Origin: Thermodesulfobacteriota bacterium | GTDB taxonomy: Bacteria > Desulfobacterota > WTBG01 > CAIYCZ01 > CAIRTM01 | Assembly (NCBI GenBank): GCA_028278025.1 | Contig: JANQFE010000133.1 | Coordinates: 1-40,523 of the forward strand | Direction: 5' to 3' | Length of the DNA: 40,523 nt | Program-made: the position numbers and the translations under genes | The notes under the pieces: model-generated | Databases searched by the model: none | What the model saw: only the letters and a program-made list of their open reading frames with translations | What the model was told of the DNA's origin: nothing | Part shown: positions 40,361-40,523 of the stretch, piece after piece | How positions within the stretch are numbered: position 1 is the stretch's first letter | Layout of the letters: the number at the start of each line of letters is the position of its first letter

Positions 40361-40523
40361 TATCAGAATGATCGGCTGTGATGTTCGATACATAATAAGG
40401 TGAAAAATAATAACCGCTAAAAGCATTAAATAGTCGCCCTTGAAAAAAAGCCAACACGTTGAGATAACAGCTTTTATTGAGAAAAAGGCTGTGGCATAAT
40501 CACCAGAAAAGGCAGTAATAACC
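40361..40523. other. Non-coding end of window
   Basis: I see no gene or clear regulatory site in the last 163 bases. Confidence 0.5.

Noticed and set aside
1..40523. tRNA, rRNA, CRISPR arrays, integrases and transposases
   Set aside because: Looked for T-loop and anticodon patterns, direct-repeat arrays and DDE or tyrosine-recombinase motifs; none seen.

Overview
The window reads as one stretch of a moderately AT-rich Gram-negative chromosome. The best guess is a deltaproteobacterium in the wide sense (Desulfobacterota or a neighbour). The reasons are a complete GAK cassette (ATP-grasp, amphi-Trp, HprK-related kinase, CofD-like protein), an OprB-type outer-membrane porin, a lipoprotein with an AgmX/PglI-type C-terminus, and secreted proteins with Thr-rich linkers and a CFI-box-like tail. 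The lineage is inference. I see no tRNA, rRNA, CRISPR array or transposase.

Layout. 1-970 is the 3' end of a gene for a secreted Cys-rich protein. 1604-5487 holds a HAD hydrolase, a PAP2 lipid phosphatase, an MJ1255-type glycosyltransferase and a diacylglycerol-kinase-type lipid kinase. 6234-7919 encodes a secreted alkaline phosphatase behind a long structured leader. 8495-15065 is a tight operon of a P1B-type metal ATPase, three SPFH/band-7 (HflK/HflC-like) proteins and a small lipoprotein. 15164-21587 has secreted proteins, a sulfotransferase, a carbohydrate porin, a candidate small RNA and two duplicated 59-aa membrane proteins. 22604-29946 is the GAK operon: PHP-like protein, amphi-Trp protein, PhoU-kinase fusion, ATP-grasp, HprK-B, CofD-like, second amphi-Trp, and a protein of unknown function. 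30092-40360 has a metallophosphatase, an OlsF-like double acyltransferase, a PHP-glycosyltransferase hybrid, a PIN-PhoH ATPase and a NadD-like protein, plus two related secreted proteins of unknown function.

The unifying signal is regulatory. In front of nearly every transcription unit, on either strand, I find 5-mers close to TTAAC/TTAAT repeated exactly 11 bp apart (two to five copies; in five sites the middle copy is degenerate). In almost every case exactly 10 nt separate the last repeat from a -10-like hexamer. That is the geometry of PhoB-type PHO boxes. With the gene content (alkaline phosphatase, PhoU domain, PhoH, lipid phosphatase, lipid kinase, glycolipid-type glycosyltransferase, ornithine-lipid-type acyltransferase), the window looks like a phosphate-starvation island. 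It would combine phosphate scavenging with replacement of phospholipids by phosphorus-free lipids. The GAK cassette, whose role is unknown, has the longest array (five repeats), which places it provisionally in the phosphate response.

Two intergenic RNAs that appear to start at such promoters, three copies of a palindromic repeat (in one pair the central 76 bp is inverted between copies), and two copies of a promoter-plus-small-gene unit complete the picture. No PhoB/PhoR-type regulator is encoded here, so the regulator's identity is inferred only from box geometry and gene content.
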